From NCBI GenBank assembly GCA_964580255.1, contig CAZOJX010000022.1, positions 1-21,778 of the forward strand: 21,778 nucleotides of DNA. The letters are read 5' to 3'. The position numbers and the translations under genes were made by a program. Shown piece by piece: positions 1 to 7,412 of this stretch. Each line of letters opens with the position of its first letter. Position 1 is the stretch's first letter. Under the pieces are notes generated by a model, which ran no database searches, was not told the DNA's origin, and saw only the letters and a list, made by a program, of their open reading frames with translations. The DNA is from HGM12587 sp964580255 (GTDB lineage: Bacteria; Bacillota; Clostridia; Lachnospirales; Lachnospiraceae).

Positions 1-63
1 AATTCCGTTGCAGGTCTCCCTTCCCGGATCTTCCGTACAGCCGGATCCGCCCCCCCTTGTAAG

Positions 64-702
64 TCAGGCTTCATAACTTTTGATCACCTTAACCGGGGGA
101 TGCAGCTGCTCCACCAAATGATTGCAAGGGAGTTCCTTTTCCGGCAAAACCAAAGCTGCTTCCCATGCACAGTCATCAAACTCCGGTAAAGAAAAACCGT
201 TCTGTTTTAAGGCCCCATCAACAATTTCAGATCCATAAACATTGCTGCGGCGTACCTCGTGAGGAGCTGTTTTCCAGGAATCATCGGTGAGGATCGTCTC
301 CTTACTTCCGTCTTCATATTCCACCTGAAGTTCCATGGAGAAAATAAGAGATTTTCCAAATGGTCTGTAAGGATTGGGATTCGGCGGCATGAATTCCGGA
401 AAATGAAAAGTATATCCTCCTGCATCGTCCATAAGAAACCAGCCGTTTCCAATCTCTGCCCCGAAAGCATTTTCTCCAATTTTCAGCTGAGGCGTAATAT
501 CAAAATTGACATATTCAATGACTTTTCTGTAATCGGTCCAACCCGGATCCAGTTCATGATCGCCAATCTTTTCTCCGTTCACATAGAACACAAATTGTCC
601 TAAGCCGCAGACACTGGCCATTGCCTGACGGATCGATTTCGTAAACGTGATCGTCTTTCTTGTGTAAAATGGCTGTCCGGAACCATCAGTGATCCATTTC
701 AT
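64..702 (-). CDS. alpha-L-rhamnosidase (GH78-like), N-terminal part only; frameshifted or truncated
   Basis: A 212-residue protein matching the N-terminal carbohydrate-binding/beta-sandwich domain of bacterial GH78 alpha-L-rhamnosidases. It shows the typical run 'FVFYVNGEKIGDHELDPGWTDY' (about residues 37-58), then 'NAFGAEIGNGWF' and the closing 'PPVKVIKSYEA'. Full enzymes are usually 800-1000 residues and continue directly into further beta domains and an (alpha/alpha)6 barrel. Here a TGA at 64-66 ends the frame first. The other two minus-strand frames stay open through the last 63 bp, and a 7-C run lies at 50-56, so a frameshift (natural or from sequencing) is likely. There is no signal peptide, so it would act in the cytoplasm on an imported rhamnoside. 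The start lies 1 bp after the symporter stop, which implies translational coupling. I am fairly sure of the family and unsure whether the gene is functional. Confidence 0.72.
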   Translation of the reverse strand: MKWITDGSGQPFYTRKTITFTKSIRQAMASVCGLGQFVFYVNGEKIGDHELDPGWTDYRKVIEYVNFDITPQLKIGENAFGAEIGNGWFLMDDAGGYTFHFPEFMPPNPNPYRPFGKSLIFSMELQVEYEDGSKETILTDDSWKTAPHEVRRSNVYGSEIVDGALKQNGFSLPEFDDCAWEAALVLPEKELPCNHLVEQLHPPVKVIKSYEA

Positions 703-703
703 A

Positions 704-2071
704 CTACATACCCTTTCTGCGTTTTTCCAAAGTAGAAACTACTTCCTCTGAAATCTGATCGTATTTATATGCAAAATGAAGAAGGAAAAATACCACGATC
801 AAAACCACAACCGGAGCCCAGGCGAATAATGTAATGATTCCCATATTGGTTGCCGCATTCTGCACTTCATTGGCAACATATCCGGTAAGTGCCAGAATCC
901 AGCCTACACTGGCGATAGCAACACCGGAGCTGATCTTCTGGGAAAATGAAGTGATCGCAGAACCCATTCCTTCGATTCGTTTATTTGCTACATACTCCCC
1001 ATAATCAATTCCATCTGCAAATAAGGTGCTTACCGGAACCGCAAGACAGCCTGTTACAAGACCTCCGATCACAGTTCCTACCACCAGAAGCGGTACATTT
1101 TGTGTCATACCGGCCAGACCTCGCAAAGCAAAGCCAATAACCTGACCAATAATTCCGATGTACATGGTCTTTTTCTTACCAAATTTTGCAAGACATGGTC
1201 CTACCACCACAACGATTCCCAAAAGAATCGGAAGAATAGAAACCAGGTTCAGGGAGGTAGTCAGCATGGAGTCTCCCATGGTGTAAGTATAAAAGTAAGT
1301 CTGAGAGGACTGATTTACCTGTGTTACAAAGTTTACAAGGACTGTCATCACCAGTGCCAGAAGCAGATATTTGTTTGTAAAGAATAATTTAAATTCTTCT
1401 GCTACAGAAAGTTTCACTTCCTGTTTGGTTGCCTGTGCAACAGAAACAACGTGTTCTCTGGAGAAGAAAAATCCATAAAGCAATCCCAAGATAACAATCA
1501 CGCCATAGATCATAAATACGATTCTCCAGGCTCTCGTATCTCCGCCGAATTTAAATACCAGCGGGAATGTAAAGGAACAGCCTAAAATCGTGCTGCCTAA
1601 GCCAAAGAACATACCAAAAGAAGCCATGGATCCTCTTTCCTTCATATCCTGAGTCATCAGTGCCAGAAGGGAAGATCTTGCAATTCCCGTAATGGTAAAC
1701 ATGATCGATGTAAACAGGTTATATGTAAGAAAAGCATACAAAAGCTGCATTGCTGCGGATCCGTTCTGTGGTATAAAAAAGATCAATGCAACAGAAATCC
1801 CTGTCGGTACTGCCAGCCAAAGAAGCCATGGACGTGCTTTTCCCCAACGGGTACGGGTTTTGTCGATCAAAACTCCCGCAAGTAAGTCAGTGATGCCGTC
1901 AAAAAGCTTTGAGATAAAAAACATAGTTCCTACTGCTGCCGCAGACATTCCGATATTATCGGTATAAAACATTGTAATAAATGCCGCAAGGATCGAATTG
2001 ATCGCTTCCGGAAAATCTGATAATCCATAAGATAATTTTTCGCTGAATTTCAATTTATGATTCGTTTCCAT
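704..2071 (-). CDS. GPH-family (MelB-like) sugar:cation symporter, MFS
   Basis: A 455-residue integral membrane protein of the glycoside-pentoside-hexuronide:cation symporter family. Residues 58-80 carry the family signature 'FDGITDLLAGVLIDKTRTRWGKARPW'-like stretch. D58 and D62 correspond to the cation-binding aspartates of MelB, and the R-W-G-K-A-R-P loop follows. About 12 hydrophobic segments are visible, and the length is normal for the family. I chose the METNHK start because AGGAAAGGA precedes it at good spacing; an upstream in-frame ATG at 2161 has no such site. The gene is first in a two-gene unit with the rhamnosidase fragment and divergent from an AraC regulator. That context suggests import of a plant or mucin-type glycoside, possibly a rhamnoside. 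The substrate cannot be read from the sequence. Confidence 0.9.
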   Translation of the reverse strand: METNHKLKFSEKLSYGLSDFPEAINSILAAFITMFYTDNIGMSAAAVGTMFFISKLFDGITDLLAGVLIDKTRTRWGKARPWLLWLAVPTGISVALIFFIPQNGSAAMQLLYAFLTYNLFTSIMFTITGIARSSLLALMTQDMKERGSMASFGMFFGLGSTILGCSFTFPLVFKFGGDTRAWRIVFMIYGVIVILGLLYGFFFSREHVVSVAQATKQEVKLSVAEEFKLFFTNKYLLLALVMTVLVNFVTQVNQSSQTYFYTYTMGDSMLTTSLNLVSILPILLGIVVVVGPCLAKFGKKKTMYIGIIGQVIGFALRGLAGMTQNVPLLVVGTVIGGLVTGCLAVPVSTLFADGIDYGEYVANKRIEGMGSAITSFSQKISSGVAIASVGWILALTGYVANEVQNAATNMGIITLFAWAPVVVLIVVFFLLHFAYKYDQISEEVVSTLEKRRKGM

Positions 2072-2117
2072 TTTTATTTCCTTTCCTCTGTAGATCATTG
2101 TCACATTCCTGCAAGCA

Positions 2118-2138
2118 GATGGTGTGCGCACTCCCATC
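2118..2138. promoter_or_regulatory. imperfect inverted repeat in the symporter leader
   Basis: The arms GATGG and CCATC flank a TGCGCA core, with a one-base asymmetry between the two sides. It lies between the candidate symporter promoter and its start codon, and upstream of the AraC gene. It may be an operator for the divergent AraC regulator or just a leader hairpin. Evidence is limited to symmetry and position. Confidence 0.25.
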
Positions 2139-2153
2139 TCCTGATAGCAAAAG

Positions 2154-2183
2154 ATTATCATTTCTTTTCAGAATGCAAAAGCA
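2154..2183 (-). promoter_or_regulatory. candidate promoter of the symporter operon
   Basis: On the minus strand, TGCTTT (2178-2183) and GATAAT (2154-2159) are separated by 18 bp. This would start transcription near 2147 and leave a leader of about 75 nt. The -35 match is weak, so this is only a candidate. It lies within the 195-bp divergent spacer shared with the AraC gene. Confidence 0.35.
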
Positions 2184-2211
2184 GAGTTGCGGACATAAAA
2201 AGGTATGTTTT

Positions 2212-2241
2212 GCGACATTTCTCTGTTTTTTGTGTTATACT
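2212..2241 (+). promoter_or_regulatory. candidate promoter of the first AraC-family gene
   Basis: TATACT (2236-2241) is a good -10. GCGACA (2212-2217) lies 18 bp upstream and matches TTGACA at four of six positions. The predicted start near 2248 leaves a short leader containing AAAGGAGG (about 2254-2261) before the ATG at 2267. A TTGACA at 2243-2248 is too close to the ribosome binding site to be a -35. Confidence 0.4.
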
Positions 2242-2266
2242 GTTGACAAATCCAAAGGAGGCCGTC

Positions 2267-3316
2267 ATGGAAAAGAGATCTTACCCGTTAAACGACGTTG
2301 AACAATATTTAAAGAACTGTTATCAGAAATATCCGGAAAGAAATTTTCCTCTTCCATGTAATCGGGAAGATGTTGAAGATATCGTTGCGAAAGCATTTTC
2401 CTTAAATTCTGCATACCCGGATCAGATTGTTTCAAGTGCCAGCAGGGAACTGGAAACTCATGTTCGTGAAACAACCTTTATCCCAAACGATCTGGATATT
2501 ACTTTTATCCGACATACACGCTACACTCCTGCTTTCTGGCACCAGCACGAGTTTTTCGAACTGCTCTTTGTGATCGAAGGTGAATGCAAAAATATTTTCT
2601 TTGATCGTGAATTCACCTTAAAAAAAGGAGATATCTGCATTCATGCACCCGGGACGACCCATACAATCAGTGCTTTCCACGATGATGATATTCTGCTCAA
2701 TATCCTGGTAAGAAAAAGCACCTTTGATAAATCCTTTTTGGGGCTGATGGAAGCAGACAATGTATTATCCAACTTTTTCAGACATGCCTTTTATCGTTCC
2801 AAAGACATTCCCTATCTTTTATTTCACACAGATGGAGACGAAGAACTGCTGCAGTATGTATATCGGGCAAAAGAAGAACTGAATACCAAACACCGTTACC
2901 GAAAACAAATGGTCAACGCCATTGTTTCCGAGTTTTTTATCAGACTTCTGCAAAAGTACGAGCACCGCATTGAGATTCCGAATATTCATTTTAACGGCAG
3001 CAGCAATCTGATGTTTATCCTTCGCTACATGCAGTCCAACTACACAAATGTCACCCTAAAGGAGCTTTCTGAACTTTTTAATTACAGTGAACGCCAGCTG
3101 CAGAGGATTATTTTATCTGCTACCGGAATGACATTTACGGAAAATATACAGAAACAGAAAATAGAAATGGCAGCGAAATTGCTGACAGAAAGTGAAAAGC
3201 CCATTGCAGAGATCGGAGAAATGCTGGGTTATTCCTCTCTCAACAATTTCCGAACTATTTTTAAAAAAATGTATCATGTAACTCCGTCTGAATATCGAAA
3301 AAGGGAACAGCCATAA
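2267..3316 (+). CDS. AraC-family transcriptional regulator with cupin sensor domain
   Basis: A 349-residue regulator. The N-terminal half contains a cupin-type sugar-sensing barrel, about residues 83-150, with 'HQHEFFELLFVIEGE' and 'GDICIHAPGTTHTI'. The C-terminal 100 residues (about 247-346) form the double helix-turn-helix of AraC proteins, ending in the typical 'IAEIGEMLGYSSLNNFRTIFKK...TPSEYR'. The frame is open further upstream, but the ATG at 2267 has a strong AAAGGAGG site. It is divergent from the symporter/rhamnosidase unit and most simply controls it in response to the imported sugar. It resembles the regulator at 11584-12618 in layout and in an internal 'YLLFH' segment, so the two are probably distant paralogues. 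The ligand is unknown. Confidence 0.9.
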   Translation: MEKRSYPLNDVEQYLKNCYQKYPERNFPLPCNREDVEDIVAKAFSLNSAYPDQIVSSASRELETHVRETTFIPNDLDITFIRHTRYTPAFWHQHEFFELLFVIEGECKNIFFDREFTLKKGDICIHAPGTTHTISAFHDDDILLNILVRKSTFDKSFLGLMEADNVLSNFFRHAFYRSKDIPYLLFHTDGDEELLQYVYRAKEELNTKHRYRKQMVNAIVSEFFIRLLQKYEHRIEIPNIHFNGSSNLMFILRYMQSNYTNVTLKELSELFNYSERQLQRIILSATGMTFTENIQKQKIEMAAKLLTESEKPIAEIGEMLGYSSLNNFRTIFKKMYHVTPSEYRKREQP

Positions 3317-3337
3317 GCCGTTCCCTTTCTGTTTTTA
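3300..3337. terminator. bidirectional intrinsic terminator
   Basis: A perfect 9-bp stem, AAAGGGAAC (3300-3308) with GTTCCCTTT (3320-3328), overlaps the AraC stop codon and is followed by a T-rich tail (TCTGTTTTT). On the minus strand the tail is TTTTT from the A run at 3298-3302. It therefore can end both the AraC transcript and the convergent flavodiiron transcript, whose stop is at 3335. Confidence 0.85.
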
Positions 3338-5125
3338 TAAAATTGGTTCAAAATCTGCTGCGCCATGCTTGCAAAGCGGACAAACAATATCCTCCGGTAA
3401 AGTTTCTCCTTCATAAACCCAGCCGCAAACCTTACATACAAAGCCTTTCTTTCCTTCTGTTTCCGGCTTTGGTTTTACATTGTTCTGGTAGAAGTTATAA
3501 GTCATTGTCTCGTTCTTTGTAAGCACTCTTGCTTCTGTTACAGAACAGATAAACATTCCGTGAGTATCCAAATCCACGTAATTTTCCACTTTCAGAGACA
3601 TGAAGGAATTGATATATCTTGGTAAAAATGCAAGTCCATTGTCAGATTTCATCACTTCCATTCCCGCAAATTTATCAACGCTTCTTCCGCTCTGGAAACC
3701 GAATCTTTGGAAGATTTCAAATGGTGCAGAGGTATCCAGACAATTTACATTCATCACGCCGGTCTGCTGGATCACATGATGAGAATAGTTTGCCTTGTTG
3801 ATCGTTACTGCGATCCGATTCGGTGTATTTGTCACCTGGGAAACAGTATTAACGATCAGACCATTGTCCTTGTTGCCATCATTAGAGGTTACAACATATA
3901 ATCCGTATCCAATGTTGAATAATGCAGTCAGGTCATTTTTATTAGCGGTATCCCCCTGCTGCTGTAAATAGTCCATGCAAAGTTCCTCAGCCATTGCTTC
4001 GATCTGTGCTTTGCTTTCGTCATTCATTGCAGATACGATTCGTACCGTTGTATCTGTAAAGGTAAGATTTTTGCTGCCTTCAAACATTTTTCTCATGACT
4101 TTTGCTGCCAGCGGAGCCCAGGAACCGTTTTCCATAAGACCAACGATACGTTTCTGATAATTTCTTTCTGTTAAATGATGGATAAATTCCTTCATAAACG
4201 GGAAAATGTCTGCGTTATAAGTGGTGGTCGCCAGCACCAGTTTTCCGTAGCGGAACGCATCTTCCACTGCCTCTGCCATATCACAGCGTGCCAGGTCACT
4301 TACTACAACCTTTGGACAGCCTTTTTCTTTTAATTTCTGTGCCAGCAGCTCAACAGCTGCCTTTGTATTTCCATAAACAGAGGTGTAAGCGATCATGACG
4401 CCATCGCTTTCTGCCTCGTAGGAAGACCATGTATCATATAAATTCAGGTAATAACCTAAATTTTCTGTTAAAACAGGACCATGCAGCGGACAAATAATCT
4501 GAATATCCAATCCGGCTGCCTTTTTCAGCAATGCCTGAACCTGAGGACCGTATTTTCCAACAATACCGATATAGTAACGGCGTGCTTCACATGCCCAGTC
4601 TTCTTCTACGTCCAGTGCACCGAATTTTCCGAAACCGTCTGCTGAGAATAACACTTTATCATAAGTATCATAGGTCACGATGACCTCCGGCCAGTGAACC
4701 ATCGGAGCTGCTACAAAAGCCAGAACATGTTTTCCAAGAGTTAAAGTATCTCCTTCCCCTACCACGATTCTTCTGTCTGCATAATCTGTTCCAAAGAAGT
4801 TTTTCATCATTACAAATGCTTTTGCAGAAGATACTACGATCGCTTCCGGATACACTTTCAAAAAGTTGTCCACGTTTGCGGCATGATCCGGTTCCATATG
4901 CTGAACCACCAGATAATCCGGTTTTCGATCACCTAAAATGCTCTGAATGTTATCCAGCCACTGATGAGTAAAGTTTTTGTCTACCGTATCCATGATCGCA
5001 ATCTTTTCATCCATGATCGCATAAGAGTTATATGCCATACCGTTTGGCACTACATACTGTCCCTCAAAAAGATCCACCTGATGATCGTTAACCCCAAGGT
5101 ATTTAATGTCCTGTGTGATTGTCAT
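3335..5125 (-). CDS. flavodiiron protein fused to flavin reductase and rubredoxin (O2/NO reductase)
   Basis: A 596-residue cytoplasmic protein with four recognisable parts. Residues 1-240 are the metallo-beta-lactamase-like diiron domain, with ligands H76-x-E78-x-D80-H81, H144, D163 and H215. Residues 242-385 are a flavodoxin domain with the FMN phosphate loop 'TSVYGNT'. Residues about 400-545 are a flavin reductase-like domain ('NRIAVTINKANYSHH'). Residues 561-596 are a short rubredoxin module with C564, C567, C582 and C585. The short spacing between the two CxxC pairs resembles the rubredoxin domain of rubrerythrin. Known flavodiiron proteins reduce O2 to water or NO to N2O, protecting anaerobes. 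The added domains could supply electrons from NAD(P)H within one chain. AGGAGGA precedes the ATG. It lies just downstream of a Crp/Fnr regulator and has its own extended -10 promoter. Confidence 0.93.
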   Translation of the reverse strand: MTITQDIKYLGVNDHQVDLFEGQYVVPNGMAYNSYAIMDEKIAIMDTVDKNFTHQWLDNIQSILGDRKPDYLVVQHMEPDHAANVDNFLKVYPEAIVVSSAKAFVMMKNFFGTDYADRRIVVGEGDTLTLGKHVLAFVAAPMVHWPEVIVTYDTYDKVLFSADGFGKFGALDVEEDWACEARRYYIGIVGKYGPQVQALLKKAAGLDIQIICPLHGPVLTENLGYYLNLYDTWSSYEAESDGVMIAYTSVYGNTKAAVELLAQKLKEKGCPKVVVSDLARCDMAEAVEDAFRYGKLVLATTTYNADIFPFMKEFIHHLTERNYQKRIVGLMENGSWAPLAAKVMRKMFEGSKNLTFTDTTVRIVSAMNDESKAQIEAMAEELCMDYLQQQGDTANKNDLTALFNIGYGLYVVTSNDGNKDNGLIVNTVSQVTNTPNRIAVTINKANYSHHVIQQTGVMNVNCLDTSAPFEIFQRFGFQSGRSVDKFAGMEVMKSDNGLAFLPRYINSFMSLKVENYVDLDTHGMFICSVTEARVLTKNETMTYNFYQNNVKPKPETEGKKGFVCKVCGWVYEGETLPEDIVCPLCKHGAADFEPIL

Positions 5126-5174
5126 TTTTGAAATCCTCCTACTTCTCTTTCAAACCTCTTTTTCTTGATGTTAT

Positions 5175-5183
5175 ATTATATCA
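5175..5183 (-). promoter_or_regulatory. extended -10 promoter of the flavodiiron gene
   Basis: The minus strand reads TGATATAAT, a perfect extended -10 element (TGnTATAAT). The predicted start is near 5168, giving a leader of about 43 nt with AGGAGGA before the ATG at 5125. At 17-bp spacing the -35 position (5198-5203) reads CACGGT, which is not a -35 box. It overlaps a palindrome instead, as in activator-dependent promoters. Confidence 0.65.
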
Positions 5184-5200
5184 TACTTTACCCAAAAACC

Positions 5201-5213
5201 GTGATTTTGTCAC
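5201..5213. promoter_or_regulatory. candidate Crp/Fnr-type operator
   Basis: GTGATTTTGTCAC is a 13-bp palindrome (GTGA-N5-TCAC) centred at 5207, about 39 bp upstream of the predicted flavodiiron start. That is close to the class II activator position. It resembles Crp sites (TGTGA-N6-TCACA) but has one base less in the centre. The neighbouring gene (5229-5882) encodes a Crp/Fnr-family regulator, the obvious candidate to bind here. Confidence 0.45.
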
Positions 5214-5228
5214 CGAAATGGAAGAATT

Positions 5229-5882
5229 TTACAAAAGAGCCTCCAGTCCTTTGAAATCTGTCAATTCAATGGTTCCTCTGGTCAGGCGCACCAGCCCCTC
5301 ATTCTGAAAATATCGGAGCATTCTGGTAACCACTTCTCTTGCCGTTCCCAGGTGATTTGCAATCTTTTCATGAGTGATCTTCAGCACCTGATCATTTTCC
5401 AGCACACTTTCCTTTAACAAAAATTCCGCAAGCCTCTGATCAAAGCTTCTCCACATGATCTGCTCCATCAGCCACATAACCTCTGAAAACCGGCTGCTGA
5501 TCAGCTGGTTGGAATAATTTGCAACCGCTGCGGATTCCTGCATCAGTTCTTTATAAAGACATGGAGGAATGATCCACATTTCCGTATCCTTTTCTGCTTC
5601 TACTACAATCTGAAACTGAATATCCGGCATCACACAAGATGCGGAAAACAGACAGATATCCCGATCAAACAGACGATACAGCGTGACCTCCCGTCCTTCC
5701 TCAGAAAGAACAAACACCCGAAGCTGTCCGGATTTGATCAGTAAAAGACCGATACAATCAATATCTCCGTTGTGAAGGATCGTCCCCTTTTTTCCTTCAA
5801 AAGGTGTCACTGCATTTTTTAGTCTTTCCTGTTGTTCCTTCGTCAGCTTCTCCCAAATTGGAAAATAATCTTGAAATTCCAT
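5229..5882 (-). CDS. Crp/Fnr-family transcriptional regulator
   Basis: A 217-residue regulator with an N-terminal cyclic-nucleotide-binding-like beta-roll (about 10-120), a dimerisation helix (about 120-155) and a winged helix-turn-helix (about 145-212). The recognition segment is 'KITHEKIANHLGTAREVVTRMLRYF', followed by 'EGLVRLTRGTIELTD'. Cysteines are at 43, 77, 83 and 108; 'DICLFSASC' is typical of anaerobe Fnr-like proteins, but no classical N-terminal Fnr cysteine cluster is present. I chose the ATG at 5882 because AAGGAGA precedes it. An in-frame ATG at 5903 lies at the predicted transcription start and cannot have a leader. It sits upstream of the flavodiiron gene on the same strand and probably controls it in response to redox, O2 or NO. 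The effector is unknown. Confidence 0.88.
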   Translation of the reverse strand: MEFQDYFPIWEKLTKEQQERLKNAVTPFEGKKGTILHNGDIDCIGLLLIKSGQLRVFVLSEEGREVTLYRLFDRDICLFSASCVMPDIQFQIVVEAEKDTEMWIIPPCLYKELMQESAAVANYSNQLISSRFSEVMWLMEQIMWRSFDQRLAEFLLKESVLENDQVLKITHEKIANHLGTAREVVTRMLRYFQNEGLVRLTRGTIELTDFKGLEALL

Positions 5883-5908
5883 GAAAACATTCTCCTTTTC
5901 CAAGGAAA

Positions 5909-5937
5909 ATTATAAGTCTCTGATATAATTCTGTCAA
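5909..5937 (-). promoter_or_regulatory. consensus sigma-A promoter of the Crp/Fnr gene
   Basis: On the minus strand, TTGACA (5932-5937) and TATAAT (5909-5914) are separated by exactly 17 bp, a full match to the housekeeping consensus. Transcription would start near 5902, giving a leader of about 20 nt that holds the AAGGAGA site. This supports the ATG at 5882 and strong constitutive expression. Confidence 0.85.
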
Positions 5938-5977
5938 TCTTTGCACCGCAGTCATTTTGGGGTAAACTTTCCCGGGG

Positions 5978-7402
5978 TTAATCCAAATCCTCACCGTTGG
6001 TTGCGATCACTTTTTTATACCAGTCAAAGGACTTTTTCTTAGAACGTTTCATGGTTCCGTTTCCGTCATTGTCAAGATCCACGTAAATGAATCCGTAACG
6101 TTTTTTCATTTCTCCTGTAGATGCACTGACCAGATCGATACAGCCCCAGGAAGTATAACCCAGCAGTTCCACGCCGTCATAGTCCACAGCGTCTCTCATG
6201 GCCTTGATATGCTGGCGCATATATTCAATACGGTATTCGTCATCGATCACACCGTTTTCGTCCGGTTCGTCTACAGCACCAAGACCGTTTTCCACGATAA
6301 ACAATGGCTTCTGATAACGGTCATATAAGGTGTTGAGGGTACTTCTCAATCCCAGAGGATCAATCTGCCATCCCCATTCACTGGCCTTTAAATACGGATT
6401 TTTGACCGTTGCGAACACATTTCCATCAGTCACATCGATTGACGGATCTGCGCTGGTGCATCTGGAGGAGTAGTAGGAAAAAGAGATAAAGTCTACGGTA
6501 TGTTCTTTTAATATTTTTTCGTCCTCCGGTGTCATGCCGATATCAATCTTTTCTCTTTCGAAAAATTTCTTTGCATAATTCGGATAGCTTCCTCTGGACT
6601 GGACATCAATGAAAAAGTAGTTTTCCCGGTCTTTTTCGATGGATTTCCATACGTCCTCCGGTGCACAGGAATACGGATAGGTCATGCCTGCTGCCAGCAT
6701 ACAGCCCACTTGATTTTCCGAATCGATCTCATGAGCGATTCTGGTTGCCTCTGCGGAAGCTACCAGTTCATGATGTGCTGCCTGATATTTGGACTGAAGC
6801 TCATTTTCTCCCGGTTCAAACAAAAGTCCTGCACCCATAAACGGTAAATGCAAGATCATATTGATCTCATTAAAGGTCAGCCAGTACTTTACCAGTCCCT
6901 TGTATCTTGTAAATAGAACTGTGACCAGACGTTTGTAAAACTCAATCATTTTCCGGTTTTTCCAGCCGCCGTATTCCTTGATCAAATGGATCGGGCAGTC
7001 AAAATGAGTGATCGTTACTAATGGTTCAATCCCGTATTTACGGCACTCCAGAAATACGTCCTCATAGAACTTTAATCCTTCCTCGTTCGGTTCCGTTTCA
7101 TCCCCCTTTGGGAAGATTCTGCTCCAGGCGATGGACAGACGAAAGGTCTTAAAACCCATTTCTCCTAATAATGCAATGTCTTCTTTATATCGATGATAAA
7201 AATCGATTCCCTGCATTGCCGGATAATAATGTTCCTGATCCGGCTCCAACATTTTCTTTTTTCCGAGTCCTACCAAAAAACGATCTTTTCCCTGGGGAAC
7301 AACATCTACGTTTGCCAGACCTCGGCCGCCTTCCAGATACGCACCTTCACACTGATTGGCAGCTGTTGCGCCGCCCCATAAAAAGCCTTTTGAAAATCCC
7401 AT
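5978..7402 (-). CDS. 6-phospho-beta-glucosidase, GH1
   Basis: A 474-residue GH1 (beta/alpha)8 enzyme of normal length. The N terminus 'FLWGGATAANQCEGAY' is the family signature. E179 in 'TFNEIN' is the acid/base and E371 in 'FIVENGLG' is the nucleophile. The segment 424-440, with S428, K434 and Y436 followed by 'GFIYVD', is the phosphate-binding trio that marks 6-phospho-glycosidases. The ending 'KKSFDWYKKVIATNGEDL' is also typical of that group. It hydrolyses 6-phospho-beta-glucosides delivered by PTS transporters to glucose-6-phosphate and an aglycone or sugar. It is the last gene of a PTS-GH106-GH1 operon, with 10 bp to the upstream gene, and AGGAGGA precedes the ATG. I saw no strong terminator downstream. 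The 6-phospho specificity is well supported; galacto versus gluco preference is less certain. Confidence 0.93.
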   Translation of the reverse strand: MGFSKGFLWGGATAANQCEGAYLEGGRGLANVDVVPQGKDRFLVGLGKKKMLEPDQEHYYPAMQGIDFYHRYKEDIALLGEMGFKTFRLSIAWSRIFPKGDETEPNEEGLKFYEDVFLECRKYGIEPLVTITHFDCPIHLIKEYGGWKNRKMIEFYKRLVTVLFTRYKGLVKYWLTFNEINMILHLPFMGAGLLFEPGENELQSKYQAAHHELVASAEATRIAHEIDSENQVGCMLAAGMTYPYSCAPEDVWKSIEKDRENYFFIDVQSRGSYPNYAKKFFEREKIDIGMTPEDEKILKEHTVDFISFSYYSSRCTSADPSIDVTDGNVFATVKNPYLKASEWGWQIDPLGLRSTLNTLYDRYQKPLFIVENGLGAVDEPDENGVIDDEYRIEYMRQHIKAMRDAVDYDGVELLGYTSWGCIDLVSASTGEMKKRYGFIYVDLDNDGNGTMKRSKKKSFDWYKKVIATNGEDLD

Positions 7403-7412
7403 ATGCGTCCTC

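Noticed and set aside
2243..2248. TTGACA upstream of the first AraC gene as a -35 box
   Set aside because: It is only about 20 bp from the start codon, with the ribosome binding site right behind it and no room for a -10.
5960..5980. GGGG...CCCC symmetry near the GH1 stop, considered as a terminator
   Set aside because: The stem has an internal T-T mismatch, few pairs and no T-run on the minus strand.
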